Source: JAXDLW01 sp050998755
GTDB taxonomy: Bacteria; Chloroflexota; Dormibacteria; DASZGP01
DNA length: 14,446 bases
NCBI GenBank assembly: GCA_050998755.1
Contig: JBPCPW010000101.1
Coordinates: forward strand, 1-14,446
Reading direction: 5' to 3'
Shown: one piece after another, positions 6,268 through 14,444 of the stretch
How positions within the stretch are numbered: the first letter of the stretch is position 1
How the letters are laid out: each line of letters starts with the position of its first letter
The notes under the pieces: model-generated
The model's input: only the letters and a program-made list of their open reading frames with translations
The model's database searches: none
Told to the model about the DNA's origin: nothing
Made by a program: the position numbers and the translations under genes

Positions 6268-6873
6268 TCACTGCAACCGGGACTCCGTCAGACGGATGGC
6301 TCCCTGGCTGACCCCTCGGTCGGCAAGTTCTTCGGGTTGGATGGTGCCTGAATTTGTGCTCAGAACGATCGCGTTCGGCAGGACAATGTCGTCGACTGCG
6401 GCGGAGTAGCGGATCAGGAAGATACGCAAGATGGGGAGGGAGTCGCGATACGCCCGCAGGCTCTCTGCAAGACGTCGTGCGCCCCCGGTCCCCGGCAACA
6501 GGAACGACGCGACGGGCGCGCTGGCGGCGCTGCGAGTGTAGGTTCCCGCCAAAACTCCAAGTGTCCGAGCGATTTCTGCTGAGCCTTCCGACATGGCTCC
6601 CGCGTCGCTGGGAGAGGGGATGTCTTCCAGGGAGGTCGCTGAGGCGTCAGTCAGGATAAGTCCTTCGTACCACCGTATCCACCCATCAAGATCCATTCCG
6701 GAGGCGTTCAGAGCACCGCTGCCGGGCCCGTGCAGCTCGTAAGGCGGAATCCTCATTCCACCCTGCACCAGAGCCCAAACAGCGAACTGGGCAGCCGGAC
6801 TGGGCCGTATCGAGCGTTCAAAATAGGCTGTTCCGGCCGAGCGCCGAGGCGGCTTCCGGAAGTTGATTCGCAC
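6268..6873 (-). CDS. Hypothetical protein, 201 residues
   Basis: I do not recognise this protein. The start is GTG 6873, with AAGGGG about 8 bp upstream. The N-terminus is basic (MRINFRKPPRRS) without a signal peptide. The middle has an aromatic segment (QFAVWALVQGG, then GWIRWYEGLILT), and the C-terminal half a hydrophobic stretch (SLPILRIFLIRYSAAVDDIVLPNAIVL) that looks more like a buried strand/helix pair than a membrane span. No catalytic motif is evident. It lies 55 bp downstream of a possible tiny membrane protein on the same strand and may share its transcript. Base composition here and just upstream is less GC-rich than in the flanking kinase and transposase genes, hinting at a separate origin. 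The downstream gap to the ISL3 remnant (6047-6267) holds only a 12-bp palindrome at 6211-6222. Confidence 0.55.
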   Translation of the reverse strand: MRINFRKPPRRSAGTAYFERSIRPSPAAQFAVWALVQGGMRIPPYELHGPGSGALNASGMDLDGWIRWYEGLILTDASATSLEDIPSPSDAGAMSEGSAEIARTLGVLAGTYTRSAASAPVASFLLPGTGGARRLAESLRAYRDSLPILRIFLIRYSAAVDDIVLPNAIVLSTNSGTIQPEELADRGVSQGAIRLTESRLQ

Positions 6874-6928
6874 GTGCTACCCCTTATCACGTGAACCGCC
6901 GACTTCGCTCGCCAATTGCCGCGGTTCC

Positions 6929-7042
6929 CTAGTCTTCGGTTGTCCTGTGCGTCACTAGAACTAGATCAATGCGAAATGAGGTCCATAACAATATCAGCAG
7001 CCATAGCCCAAACGTCATGATGGGAATGGTTGACGAGGACAT
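6929..7042 (-). CDS. Possible small single-pass membrane protein (about 37 residues)
   Basis: The frame ending at TAG 6929 encodes a short polar start (MSSSTIPIM), one clear hydrophobic helix (FGLWLLILLWTSF) and a charged tail (RIDLVLVTHRTTED). ATG 7042 is the nearest conventional start but has no good ribosome-binding site. A strong AAGGAGG sits six bases before an in-frame ATT at 7090, which would add 16 acidic residues if this rare start were used. The local sequence is noticeably less GC-rich than its surroundings. It precedes the unrecognised 201-residue protein. The 304 bp between it and the serpin (7043-7346) contain no other convincing gene; only a 10-bp palindrome (7268-7277) stands out. 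Confidence 0.35.
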   Translation of the reverse strand: MSSSTIPIMTFGLWLLILLWTSFRIDLVLVTHRTTED

Positions 7043-7346
7043 CAGCCCGGACTGGTCACTTCGGCCACCTTGAAGCTCCTCCTCGTCAATGCCTTTCCTC
7101 CTTGTCGTGGACAAGGGGATGATCTGGCTCTTGGAGGGGCCCTCAGGTGGGGGAATCACTTGGCGCTCCACACGCCGATGGTTCGCAGATCTTTCCTCTG
7201 ATTCGTTACTGCACTCCTCGATGCGGATGGATCCGCGCGCAAGGGTGGAGCGATGGGCGCCTGCTGTGAGTCGACTCGATTGACCACCTCGTCGCAGCCG
7301 GGATGGGCAAACGAATGATGGAGCAGCCTCTGTCGGAGAACGCCCG

Positions 7347-8588
7347 CTACCGGGGGTCGGTGATCCTCGCCACGAGCAGCGGCACACCATGTTGGCGGTC
7401 CTGCACCACGAATAGGAAAGGACGATCGACGGTGACTGAAACCGGCGATCCCCCGATCGCCGACGTGGCCCCCACGATCAGCCCAGAGGCGGCGGCAGCC
7501 CGGGTTCCATCTTCGTCCACCGCAAGCCAGGTGCGGTGGAAGGCGCCGAAGACGATCAAGTATCCGGGTTGGCCACCAATGCCGGAGAGGTCCGCGTTCG
7601 GCGTGAAGAGCGGGCGCAGCCCCAGCGCCCCCAGCGCTGGAACGAGGTCGAGCGAACTCGAGGTCGTGAACCGAGGCAAGGCCAGCGCGACCCGCGTGCT
7701 ACTCAGGTGCGCGGTCACGGCGCTCAGAGCGGGCACAAGGCTCAGTGGATCCGTGCCCGGGTCAGGCAGGATGACGATGGCGTCGAGGCGACCACCCTGG
7801 TACGGAAGACGCACTGCTGTGTAGCCGGGGCCCGAGGCATAATCCATCGCGGCGATGGCGTGCATGGTGCTGGCCTGCCGCCGGCCTGATGGGGTCTCGA
7901 AAGGATCGTCCGCGGTGGCACTGTGCTGGAACGGCATCACCCAGCGCGCGTCGAGGGCCATGGCGCTCGTCAGAACCAGGCGGGTCAGCGGGCCGAGCGC
8001 GCCGTCCGGAAGAAGGTCGGGGATTCGCCCGCGGGTTCGGGCCGCGACCCACTCGTTAATCGTCTGCCGGGCTCCCGCCGAATCGCCCTGAAAGTTGACG
8101 GTCTTGGGGGCGGCGTCGGCGCGGGTCAGCAACGACGCGTAGGACTGTTGGATCTGAAAACCCTCCTGGAGCCAGGCTGCGCGCGCCAGGCTCAGGGTGT
8201 GGCCGTCGATCTCGAGCTCACTATCGAGCCGGACCGTGTCGGCCAGCAGTTGTCCCGGCGTGGACCCGGAGTGGAGCGCCGTGGTCAACTGCGTGGCGGT
8301 CGCTCCGCGAGCCCCCGGAGCCAGTAACGCCAGGACATCGAATACGCTGGGGGCCGAAACCACGAGATTGCCGGCGTGCTCTCTGCTTATGACGCCGAGC
8401 AGATCACGGTTGAAGAGGAGTTCGCTGGCGGCCGCGTCTCCGGAGCGGGCTCGGGCCAGGAGGGCTGGATCCGGCGGCACCCCGCGAGTATCGCGCGCCA
8501 CCAGGCTGGAGGTGCCGGAGGTCATCCCGCACGAGGCCATGACCAAAGCGGCGAGGACGCTACGGAGCAGGTACGGTCTCACGTGCAT
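7347..8588 (-). CDS. Serpin (serine/cysteine protease inhibitor), probable lipoprotein
   Basis: Serpins trap a target protease when it cleaves the exposed reactive-centre loop. This 413-residue protein has a full-length fold after a signal sequence ending LVMASC (Cys20), a lipobox-like site with Met at -3, so a cell-surface anchored form is likely but not certain. Serpin signatures: TINEWVAARTRGRIPDLL (helix F region), LVLTSAMALDARWVMPF, the hinge EDGTRAAAASG at 359-369, and VDRPFLFVVQD near the end. Counting from the hinge (Gly361 as P15) puts P1 at Thr375 and P1' at Ser376, a small-residue site suited to elastase- or subtilisin-like targets. The stretch after P1' is a few residues longer than in antitrypsin, so the exact bond is uncertain. 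The small-residue hinge indicates an inhibitory serpin. The start overlaps the upstream membrane protein's stop as ATGA. Confidence 0.9.
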   Translation of the reverse strand: MHVRPYLLRSVLAALVMASCGMTSGTSSLVARDTRGVPPDPALLARARSGDAAASELLFNRDLLGVISREHAGNLVVSAPSVFDVLALLAPGARGATATQLTTALHSGSTPGQLLADTVRLDSELEIDGHTLSLARAAWLQEGFQIQQSYASLLTRADAAPKTVNFQGDSAGARQTINEWVAARTRGRIPDLLPDGALGPLTRLVLTSAMALDARWVMPFQHSATADDPFETPSGRRQASTMHAIAAMDYASGPGYTAVRLPYQGGRLDAIVILPDPGTDPLSLVPALSAVTAHLSSTRVALALPRFTTSSSLDLVPALGALGLRPLFTPNADLSGIGGQPGYLIVFGAFHRTWLAVDEDGTRAAAASGLIVGATSAIGGSPVSVTVDRPFLFVVQDRQHGVPLLVARITDPR

Positions 8589-8812
8589 CAGACGCGGCTG
8601 CGGGGCTCATGGTTCCCCTCGGCGCCCCCCAGGGTGGACACGCTGTCTTCGCTGAACCGGTTCCGGCGGTCGTTGACCAGCCGTGTCGCGCCGTACACAA
8701 TCGCTGCGGCGATCAGGCAGCCGGCCCAGCCGATCGCCTCGACCAGCTTCATACCCGCCAACACCAGCAAACCGACCCAGATCACCTCCACGCAAAGGCC
8801 CCCGGCGACCAT
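8588..8812 (-). CDS. Small two-helix membrane protein coupled to the serpin
   Basis: This 74-residue protein has two hydrophobic segments in close succession (MVAGGLCVEVIWVGLLVLAG and AIGWAGCLIAAAIVYGATRLV), followed by a hydrophilic, charged tail (NDRRNRFSEDSV onward). Third codon positions are strongly G/C across the frame, supporting real coding. The start is ATG 8812 or the adjacent in-frame GTG 8815; the frame is also open further upstream, but codon use there does not look coding. Its stop TGA overlaps the serpin ATG, so the two are probably co-translated. The family is not recognised. The pairing suggests a membrane partner or holder for the serpin, which is inference. Confidence 0.6.
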   Translation of the reverse strand: MVAGGLCVEVIWVGLLVLAGMKLVEAIGWAGCLIAAAIVYGATRLVNDRRNRFSEDSVSTLGGAEGNHEPRSRV

Positions 8813-8829
8813 CACGGTTGACAGCTTTG

Positions 8830-9030
8830 AACCCCGGTGAGGTGGGCGCCACCTTGCGCGGCCGCGGGATCCCCTGATGGTGAGGCCCGGAAGGCCTCGT
8901 CCTTGAGGGCCGACCGGATCGGGAGGGGGGTCGGTCAGGCAGTGCAACCCCGACTGTCCACCAGAAGAGCCTCCACCTCGTTCAGGGACATCGGCACCTG
9001 GCGCTCGCACAGCGCCTCCGACTCCCCTGC
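8830..9030 (-). pseudogene. Coding-like stretch interrupted by stop codons
   Basis: One minus-strand frame through this gap has nearly all third positions G or C over two stretches. One reads through MSLNEVEALLVDSRGCTA (ATG 8991, TGA 8935-8937); the other continues after that stop with PTPLPIRSALKDEAFRA. Another stop lies just upstream of the first stretch. This looks like a short decayed gene or one broken by base changes, but I recognise no family. The rest of the gap between the kinase and the serpin pair (9031-9252) shows nothing I can support beyond a GGAGGAG near 9094 that could precede a GTG at 9082. Confidence 0.25.
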
Positions 9031-9252
9031 TCAGCCGCGTGATCGGGCCTCCCTCATTTCCCTGTCCCGCTCTCGGTGTCACGTCTGATATCTCCTCCAC
9101 GGTCGTGCCCGGCCTCCCATCTAGACGCCGGACAAGCTGTTGCCCGCTGCGCGTGCGGTGAGGAGAACCGATGAAGTGGCGTGTGCCTACCCCGTAGTCG
9201 CCGGAATCACGCCTGCGTTACAGTTGCCGGCCAAAGGGACGGCAGCAGCCCG

Positions 9253-12200
9253 TTATGCCTCTTGCGGACGCGGACCGGGTGTCAGTTCACGGCCCAGGGC
9301 CGCCTTTACCCGTTCGAAGTCAGTCTCGACGACGCCTATGAGTTCTGTGGCACGGTCGAGATCCCCTGTTGAGGCTGCCACCTGCAACTGTTCACAAGTG
9401 TCGGCAACTGCTATCGCCCCCAAACTTCCGCTGCTTCCCTTGAGGCTATGAGCGAGTTCCCCGATGGCCGCGCGATCGCCTTTCTTTAAGGCCTCGCGCA
9501 AGGCCGCAACCCGGGAGGCACCGTCCTTGAGGAATAGCTTGACCAGATCGTGACATTCCTTGGACCCCAGCTCCCGCAGCGAGGCCAACGCCTGTTGGTC
9601 GAGGATCGCACCTACGATCGGACTGACCGCCGCTGCGGGCGCGGGCGAGACCTCCGCCGTAATCCAGCGGCCGAGCGTCGCTGCAAGGGCCTGCGCCTTA
9701 ACGGGCTTGCTCAAGTAGGCGTCCATGCCCGCGGCGAGGCACTTCTCCTCGTCGCCCGTCATGGCGCCCGCGGTCATCGCGATGATGGGGGTGTGGCGGT
9801 CGGCGCCCTCCCGCCGGCGTATCTCCATTGTGGCCTCGAATCCGTCCATCTCGGGCATCTGGCAGTCCATCAACACCGCGGCATATTGATTGCTGGAGAC
9901 GGCGCCAACGGCCTCGAGGCCATTGACGGCGACATCCACCCTGTGACCAAGCTTCTGCAGCATTCGCGCCGCGACCCTCTGGTTCACGGGGTTGTCGTCG
10001 ACCACCAAAAGGTGTGACCGGTTGGCCGCCGCGGCATCGGCGAGACTGTAGCTTGTTACAAGTGGCAACGGCGCGGTGGATCCAGGTCGAGCGAGCACTG
10101 TGGAGAGGCAGTCGTAGAGGGCAGAGACCTTGACCGGCTTGGTGAGAAAGGCATCGATGCCGGCCTGTCGGACCACGCGGGCGTCGCCCATCCTGGCCGA
10201 GGAGGTGAGCAGGACCAATCGAGGAGTGCCAAAGGCCTGGTCGGCGCGGATGGCCCTGGCCAGCTCGATCCCGTCCATTTCTGGCATGTGAAAGTCCAGG
10301 ATCGCCACCTCGTAGGGCGCGCCCTCGGTCGCCGCCCGCTTCAGCTCGGTGAGGGCGTCGAGGGCGCGCTCGCAGCTCCGCGGCGGCATGGCCCAAGCCT
10401 TGAGGTTCTGCTCCAGGATGACCCGGTTGGTCTGGTTGTCATCAACCACCAGGACCCGCAGTCCGCGAAGATTCGCCTTGCCTTTGTGGCGCTTGAGGCG
10501 GCTCGCGGTCACCTTATCGAAGACGCACGTGAACCAAAAAGTACTGCCCTTGCCGAAGTCGCTGGTGACCCCGATCTCGCCGCCCATCCGTGCGGCGAGT
10601 TGACGGCAGATGGTGAGTCCAAGACCAGTTCCCCCGAACGTCCGGGTGGTCGAGGCGTCGGCCTGGGTGAAACTCTCGAACAATCCTTCCTGCTGTTCGG
10701 GCCTGATTCCGATCCCGGTGTCGGTCACTTCGAAGCGGACCAGCCAGGCGCCCGCTCGATCCTCCGCCAGCCGAGCGCGCAGGACGACCTCGCCCGATTC
10801 CGTGAACTTGACCGCATTGTTCAGCAGGTTGACAAGGACCTGGCGGACCCGAACGGGATCGCCGCCCACCGCCTCGGGGATGCCCGGATGGACCATGACT
10901 GCGAGCTCCAGGTTCTTCTCATCCGCGCGCGGCGCGATCAGCTCCGCGGCCTCTTCGACGACCTTGCGAAGGTCGAACTCAATCGACTCGATATCCATCA
11001 TGCCGGCCTCGATCTTGGAGAAGTCAAGGATGTCGTTGATGATGGTGAGCAGGGACTCCGCCGAGCGATCTATGGTCTCGGCATACTCGCGTTGCTCGGT
11101 GTTCAGATTGGTATCCAGCAGCAACCCGGTCATCCCGATCACGCCGTTCATGGGAGTCCGGATCTCGTGACTCATGTTGGCCAGAAACTCCGACTTCAGC
11201 CGCGACGCCTCCATCGCCTGGGCGTGGGCCGCGTTCAGCTCCTGCTCGATGGCCTTGCGCTCCGTGATGTCACTGAAGGTGACGACGGCCCCGCTTACCC
11301 CCCGCCATCGACGATTGGAAAGGCGGCGTACTCGACGGGGAAGGAAGTCCCATCGCTGGGCCACATCACCTCAGTGTCGCGCCTGCAACTCGCGCCGCTT
11401 GCCAGCACAACCGAGGTCGGACATTCGGCGATCGGGTAATGCGACCCGTCGGCGCGGGTGTGGTGTACCAGCGAGTGCAGATCCGAGCCCAACATCTCCC
11501 TCGGTTCATACCCCAGGGTCGTGGCCGCGGCGGTGTTGACGAAGGTGCAGCGGCCATCGGAATCAAGGCCGTAGATCCCCTCCCCGGCGGACTCGAGGAT
11601 CGATCGAGTCTGCAGGCCCGTGCGCTCGAGCTCCTCGTTGACGCTCCTCAACTGGTCGAACAACCGGCTGATGCGCACCGCGCCAGAGAGTGGGGAAATC
11701 AATGCTGCTGCTCTTTCTGCATCCACATCCGTAAACGGCGAACGGCCCGCCGTCCGGGCCACGGTTACAGCCCCAATGGTCTCCCCGCCGCTGACCATCG
11801 GGATCGCCATCACCGGCCCGAGCCCCGCCCGCTCGCTCCCGCGCCGCATCTCATCGCCCCAATCTGGAGCTGCCAGGTCGCCCATGATCAGTTCGCTGTC
11901 TCGCACCGCGAGGGTCGCCGGGGATTCCTCGCTCATCACCCCCTCGTCGACCGCCGGACACCCGGCGACGACACAAACGCCGTCTGCCGACACCAGGCTT
12001 AGGACGAGCTGATCGCTTTCAAGAAGCTCGCTCACGCGGCATAACAGTTCGGGGTCCAAGACCTCGGATAACTCGATTCGTCCACTTACTTCTGAGAGGC
12101 CGCGCGCCATAGTAAGTCGCTCAACGGTGACCCGTTGCCACGCGGCCAACGATCGGGCGAGCTCACCAACTTCGTCGTCGCGCTTGAGGTCGGGAATCTC

Positions 12201-12881
12201 GATGTCCTCGCCTGCCGCGAGGGATGCAGCCGATTTGAACAGGCGACGCATCGGGCGCAGCGTGGAGTGGAAGAAGAAGAAACCGAGCGCGACCAGGACG
12301 ACGGCGCTGAGACCCGCGATCGCGACGGTGAGCCTGACCAGATCAGCCGACCGCGCGGCCGCGTCGGCACAGGCGGCGGCAAGGCGGAGTGCCGTGTCGC
12401 CTTCCAGCTGGGCCGTAGCCGATCTGAAGTTGTCAAAGAGCCGCTTCCCTTCAACCGAAGCGCCTGCGTCGTCCACGGGAGCCCGCCGCGTTTGGATCAA
12501 GCCAACCTCCGAGTCGCTCCATGTCTGCCACGCAGCCGCGGCCTGTTCGGCAGTGCGCACGCTTTTTCTTGCTCCCTGATCGACCTTGGACTCCAGATGG
12601 GATTCGACTTGAGCAACCTGGGCGCGCCCGCGACTGTAGGGTTCGAGGAACTGATTGTCGGCGGTAAGGCGATAGCCGCGGAGGCCGGGTTCCTGATCGA
12701 GCATGGCGGTCAGGAGGATCTGCGTGTCCATCTGCACCTGGCTCTCTTCGTCGATCTCATCACTGGCGGCGGTGGCTGCCCGCTGCTCAACGACCACCAG
12801 AGCTCCCCCTATCAGCGGGATCGCCAGGAGTACCACAAGGATCGCGAGGGTCCGGGACTGCAGTGATCGGAGTGGGATCAT
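9253..12881 (-). CDS. Hybrid sensor histidine kinase (CHASE3-HAMP-GAF-PAS-HisKA-HATPase-REC-REC-HPt), broken by one base
   Basis: Restoring one base gives about 1,209 residues. Order: membrane helix (13-31); CHASE3-like extracytoplasmic domain with EPGLRGYRLTADNQFLEPY; second helix (183-205); HAMP (206-257); GAF (about 270-400); PAS (about 425-545); HisKA with His572 in NMSHEIRTPMNG; HATPase with NLLNNAVKF, DTGIGI and FGGTGLGL; receiver 1 (Asp863 in AILDFHMPEMDG); receiver 2 (Asp1006 in VLMDCQMPEMDG); and HPt with His1145 in AHSLKGSSGSLG. All phosphotransfer residues are present. The frame breaks in the PAS domain after FPVEYAAFPIVDGGG, at a six-G run (plus strand C6, 11298-11303); seven G's would restore VSGAVVTFSDITERK. 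Sequencing error, a recent mutation or slippage are all possible. The start ATG 12881 overlaps the EAL gene's stop as ATGA, so both are likely coupled and functionally linked. Confidence 0.9.
11298..11303. other. Homopolymer C6 run where the kinase frame breaks
   Basis: On the minus strand this is GGGGGG followed by TAA in the upstream frame. The upstream frame gives PAS residues to VDGGG then stop; the downstream frame resumes PAS homology exactly at VSGAVVTFSDITERK. A single extra G joins them with no residue lost or gained relative to the PAS fold. Confidence 0.8.
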
Positions 12882-14374
12882 CCAGTCCCGTCAGGAGTCG
12901 ATTCCCGGCGCCGCCGCAGCGCCGATGTCACCCTGGCCACCAGATCGCGGGGGGAGAATGGCTTGACGATATAGTCGTCGGCATTAAGAGAAAACGCCTC
13001 GGCCTTCTCTGACGCTTCCGCATCGCCTGTGAGCATGACGATCGTCGTGCCGTGCTTCTCCGGGTCCCCTCGAAGAATCCGGCACACATCCATGCCGCTG
13101 ATTCCGGGAAGATGAACGTCCAGGACAATGCAGTCGGGCTGCACCCGTCCGGCCACCGCGATCCCCTCCTCACCGCTCTCGGCCTCGAAGACCTCGAACC
13201 CGCCGGCGGCCAGACTGGCTCGCGCAAGCTGGCGCACGTCGGCGGCGTCATCCACGACCAGCACGCGCTCTCCTCCCGAGCTCGCTCGGCTCCTGGGCCC
13301 TGGGCCTTTGGGACGCGCGAGCTTCACCGCGGCCTCGGCGAGCAGCAGCTCGTCAATTTCCCGCGCCGGTTGCGGGCGGGCATAGTAGAAGCCTTGTGCC
13401 TCGTCGCACCCGAGCGCGCGCAGCCTCTCCGCCTGCTCTTCAGTCTCGACCCCTTCGGCCACCACGCTCAGACCAAGGGCGTGGGCCATTCCCATGACGG
13501 CGGCGATGATCGCGGTGGCTTCGGGGTCGCGGCCCAGCCCGTCGACGAATGACTTGTCGACCTTGAGCTCGTCGAGGGGGAATCGCTTGAGGTACGCCAG
13601 CGACGAATAGCCTGTACCGAAGTCGTCGATCGAGATCTTCAGCCCCAGGGCCTTCAGCTCGCGCAGAGTCGTGATGGCGGACTCGGCGTCGCGCATCACA
13701 TTGCTTTCGGTGACTTCAACGCAGAGGCTGGCGGGATCGATACCCGCGTCGGCGATGATTCTCCCGATGGCCGTAGCCAGTCCAATCTCGAATTGACGGC
13801 CGGACAGATTGACGGAAACCACGACCGGTCGCCGCCCGGGCAGGGATTCGCGCCATGATTTCGCCGCCAAGCATGCTTGTTCCAGAACCCAGGCGCCGAT
13901 GGGGACGATGAGGCCGGTCTCCTCGGCCAGGGGCACGAACTCCAGAGGGGGCACCAGGCCACGGTCAGGATGATCCCAGCGCAGCAGCGCCTCCACTCCA
14001 ACCGTACCCTCGGTCAGAAGCGATACCTTGGGCTGGTAGGCCACCCAGAACTCGCCTCCGGACATCGCCCGCCGCAGCGAGTCCTCACCTTTGATCCGAG
14101 CTTGCAGCTGGGCTCGCATCTCGTCGGCGAAGAGTTCGTGGTGACCGGGCCCCCGTTCCTTGGCGCGCCGCATGGCGGTTTCGGCCTCGACAATCAGAAT
14201 GTTCGGGTCGTGCTTGGGATCGCGGCACAGGGTGATGCCAATTCCCGCAGTGAGTGAGATCACGGCGGCATCGAGCCCGATCGGCTCGGCCAGAGCTTCC
14301 TCGATGCGCGCGGCGACCAAGTGTGGGCGGCGTGACTGAGTGAGCATCGGAGGTGACATACCGGCAGTGCTCAT
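12878..14374 (-). CDS. EAL c-di-GMP phosphodiesterase with C-terminal receiver; GGDEF domain truncated
   Basis: Residues about 18-85 are the last third of a GGDEF domain (VAARIEEALAEPIG, LTAGIGITL, ETAMRRAKERG); the GGDEF motif and everything before it are missing, so no cyclase activity is expected. The EAL domain (about 98-345) looks catalytically complete: EAL 128-130, Asn189 in VNLSGRQF, EVTE 220-223, DDFGTGYSS from 250, Lys271, Glu307 in VVAEGVE and Gln327 in QGFYYARP. A receiver domain follows (about 369-490) with acidic pair Asp375/376, phospho-acceptor Asp419 in IVLDVHLPG, Thr449 and Lys471. An in-frame stop lies two codons before ATG 14374, so the truncation is real in this sequence; that start has no convincing ribosome-binding site. 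Its stop overlaps the kinase start, suggesting the kinase's HPt passes phosphate to this receiver to control c-di-GMP breakdown. Confidence 0.8.
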   Translation of the reverse strand: MSTAGMSPPMLTQSRRPHLVAARIEEALAEPIGLDAAVISLTAGIGITLCRDPKHDPNILIVEAETAMRRAKERGPGHHELFADEMRAQLQARIKGEDSLRRAMSGGEFWVAYQPKVSLLTEGTVGVEALLRWDHPDRGLVPPLEFVPLAEETGLIVPIGAWVLEQACLAAKSWRESLPGRRPVVVSVNLSGRQFEIGLATAIGRIIADAGIDPASLCVEVTESNVMRDAESAITTLRELKALGLKISIDDFGTGYSSLAYLKRFPLDELKVDKSFVDGLGRDPEATAIIAAVMGMAHALGLSVVAEGVETEEQAERLRALGCDEAQGFYYARPQPAREIDELLLAEAAVKLARPKGPGPRSRASSGGERVLVVDDAADVRQLARASLAAGGFEVFEAESGEEGIAVAGRVQPDCIVLDVHLPGISGMDVCRILRGDPEKHGTTIVMLTGDAEASEKAEAFSLNADDYIVKPFSPRDLVARVTSALRRRRESTPDGTG

Positions 14375-14444
14375 TGTTCACGTAGGTCTTCTTTTCAACC
14401 AGTAGCAGTAGCTCTGGGAGGGGGTCCGGGGGAGGGGTGAACAA
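14374..14444. other. Inverted-repeat arms around a G-quadruplex-type tract
   Basis: TTGTTCAC at 14374-14381 is mirrored by GTGAACAA at 14437-14444. Between them, next to the right arm, the plus strand has four G runs (14416-14418, 14420-14424, 14428-14432, 14434-14437) separated by one to three bases, a classical G-quadruplex pattern. The left arm abuts the truncated GGDEF/EAL start codon, so this may be the foreign sequence at the truncation point. Confidence 0.35.

Noticed and set aside
7268..7277. GAGTCGACTC palindrome downstream of the serpin as a terminator
   Set aside because: Only 10 bp with no loop and no T-run following on the minus strand.
8935..8937. Possible selenocysteine TGA
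   Set aside because: No SECIS-type hairpin or selenoprotein family is recognisable; decay or error is simpler.
10288..11439. Long plus-strand open frame (383 codons) opposite the histidine kinase
   Set aside because: It is antisense to strongly conserved HisKA, HATPase and receiver domains; its translation has no recognisable domain and reflects high GC content.
12135..12866. Plus-strand open frame of 243 codons opposite the kinase sensor region
   Set aside because: Antisense shadow of the CHASE3/HAMP coding sequence, with no domain of its own.
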